A stretch of 15,986 nucleotides of DNA from Candidatus Omnitrophota bacterium (GTDB lineage Bacteria > Omnitrophota > Gorgyraeia > Zapsychrales > Zapsychraceae), in contig JAKQLT010000214.1 in the NCBI GenBank assembly GCA_029567025.1, forward strand, positions 1-15,986, in the 5' to 3' direction. Below, piece by piece: positions 15,135 to 15,986 of the stretch. Below the pieces are notes generated by a model that was not told the DNA's origin, searched no databases, and saw only the letters and a program-made list of their open reading frames with translations. Numbering within the stretch: position 1 is the stretch's first letter; the number at the start of each line of letters is the position of its first letter. The translations under genes were made by a program, and so were the position numbers.

Positions 15135-15210
15135 CCTTTCCTCCTTCATCCTCTTTGTAAAATTGTATATAAAAATTTTTGATTATTTATTTCTGCTGTA
15201 TTAATTTCTC

Positions 15211-15239
15211 ACTATAGGAGAAGGGCTTTCTTTTGTCAA
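15211..15239 (-). promoter_or_regulatory. sigma70-type promoter for the lipoprotein gene
   Basis: On the minus strand, TTGACA (15239-15234, consensus) is followed after exactly 17 bases by TATAGT (15216-15211, five of six consensus positions). Transcription would begin near 15204, giving a leader of about 70 bases before the ATG at 15134. It is the strongest promoter match in the window. It lies just after the stop of the PIG-L-like gene. Confidence 0.75.
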
Positions 15240-15255
15240 TGTGTTTCAAGATAAT

Positions 15256-15986
15256 TTATGGCTTAAGGTTAAGAACGCGCCAAACAGGCCAGTCCAAAGA
15301 TAAAGCCCCTCCAAAATAAGTGTTAATGCTTGTTAGAATATAGTCCGGATTTTTTAATAAGGAAAGTGGAATCCGTAGTGTTATTGTTTTAGCTTTTCTT
15401 TTCAATTCAACCGAACGGACCGAAAGCCGTTTATTTTGATCTGTAATTTTATAACGCAAGGAACCGAAGCGAATACGAATCTTGGGCATTGCGACAAAGG
15501 ATGTATTTTTTTTATAGCCAAATAAAGATAAGCCGATACCAACATTTTTTCCTAATGGCCGGGATAAATGAATAGTGAAAATGATATTCCCATCATCTAT
15601 TTTTGTGTAAATGCCTTTGATGCCTACGAAAGAGACGCGTTGTTTAAAAAGGAGTTCTCCGTCCGGAGATAAAATGTCTTGTTTTTTTTCTGAAAGTGCG
15701 ACATCTTTAAAATCTCCGAACAGTTCATTAGGCCTGACAAAAGAAAGTAAATATTTTTTGCTGGAATTATATTGGGATGTATGGCGTTTTAGCGCTTTTT
15801 CTTTTTTGTTCATTTCTTGAGGCGTTAGGCTGTGGAATTTCCAGAGAATCTGATCTTTTAAGATATCCGGCGGAGTCAAATCAATATTAGGATGATGCCC
15901 CGGCGGTTGAGGCCATTTTTGAAAGTGAATCGGATAAGGATATATTTTCAAAAATGGCCTCAACCGCCGGGGCATCATCCTAATAT
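15256..15986 (-). CDS. PIG-L (LmbE-type) deacetylase-like protein, C-terminal fragment
   Basis: Codons from about 15945 down to the stop at 15256 are credible and give 229 residues. They begin with YPYPIHFQKWPQPPGHHPN, then ILWKFHSLTPQEMNKKEKALKRHTSQ and YLLSFVRPNELFGDF. This matches the end of PIG-L/LmbE de-N-acetylases, zinc enzymes that remove acetyl from N-acetylglucosamine-containing substrates. The catalytic N-terminal part (AHPDD motif) is not in the window. The remaining 160 or so residues are a beta-rich region (for example IIFTIHLSRPLGKNVGIGLS and KTITLRIPLSLL) resembling an appended sugar-binding-like domain; I cannot name it. The frame stays open to the window edge, but sequence from 15946 onward is the fold-back arm of an inverted repeat, and the ATG at 15978 with its MMPRRLRPFLK is probably not genuine. 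Confidence 0.7.
   Translation of the reverse strand, partial: IRMMPRRLRPFLKIYPYPIHFQKWPQPPGHHPNIDLTPPDILKDQILWKFHSLTPQEMNKKEKALKRHTSQYNSSKKYLLSFVRPNELFGDFKDVALSEKKQDILSPDGELLFKQRVSFVGIKGIYTKIDDGNIIFTIHLSRPLGKNVGIGLSLFGYKKNTSFVAMPKIRIRFGSLRYKITDQNKRLSVRSVELKRKAKTITLRIPLSLLKNPDYILTSINTYFGGALSLDWPVWRVLNLKP
15884..15986. repeat. perfect 41-bp inverted repeat at the window edge
   Basis: Bases 15884-15924 and 15946-15986 are exact reverse complements, separated by a 21-base spacer. The second arm ends exactly at the last base of the window. The left arm encodes conserved PIG-L residues (HFQKWPQPPGHHPN), so the right arm is an inverted copy of coding sequence. A fold-back read or chimeric contig end is the simplest explanation; a genuine genomic palindrome inside a gene is unlikely. 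Confidence 0.95.

Noticed and set aside
15135..15149. Lipoprotein start at the upstream ATG (15149)
   Set aside because: AGAGG abuts that ATG with no spacing, while the ATG at 15134 has AAGGAGG at the right distance and gives a standard signal peptide.

Overview
The window is compact, AT-rich bacterial DNA that looks like an uncultured anaerobe. The signs are an indolepyruvate:ferredoxin oxidoreductase, AMP-forming aryl-CoA ligases, a small rubrerythrin-like ferritin protein, a NapH-type polyferredoxin, a B12/radical SAM enzyme and a PEP synthase-like protein. The gene set and lipoprotein style would suit a lineage such as Candidatus Omnitrophota or a relative, but no phylogenetic marker is present, so this is a guess. 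I found no rRNA, tRNA, CRISPR array or transposase, and no gene-free stretch longer than about 205 bases.

Layout. Positions 1-1888, minus strand: a sigma70-like promoter (1888-1861) precedes a B12-binding radical SAM gene, followed by the start of a TauE/SafE-type permease cut by the left edge. Positions 1914-13048, minus strand: twelve head-to-tail genes that look like one operon. In order of transcription they are iorA, iorB, a PaaK-type ligase, a tandem-ACT protein, a second PaaK-type ligase, a second tandem-ACT protein, a PaaI-like thioesterase, a ZIP transporter, a flavodoxin-fold NAD(P)H oxidoreductase, a ferritin-like protein, a NapH-like 4Fe-4S membrane protein and an 858-residue PPDK_N-domain protein. 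Most junctions are 1-15 bases or 4-base overlaps. The exception is a 203-base gap (9470-9672) holding a 49-bp tandem repeat whose units each fold into a hairpin. Positions 13182-14639, plus strand: a divergent sodium:solute symporter. Positions 14697-15239, minus strand: a peptidoglycan-binding lipoprotein with a clear promoter, converging on the symporter at a shared terminator. Positions 15256-15986, minus strand: the C-terminal part of a PIG-L deacetylase-like protein ending in a perfect 41-bp inverted repeat at the window edge, probably an assembly or amplification fold-back.

How the genes may work together (inference). IorAB interconverts arylpyruvates and arylacetyl-CoA with ferredoxin. 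The ligases interconvert arylacetates and their CoA esters, the thioesterase can release CoA, and the ACT proteins could sense aromatic amino acids. This could run oxidatively (aromatic amino acid fermentation) or reductively (phenylalanine, tyrosine or tryptophan made from arylacetates). The distal genes add redox and metal handling. The most notable points are an IorA without its usual ferredoxin domain, the duplicated ligase-ACT pair, the hairpin repeat array inside the operon, and a PPDK_N protein carrying a RecA/KaiC-like N-terminal region without a P-loop.
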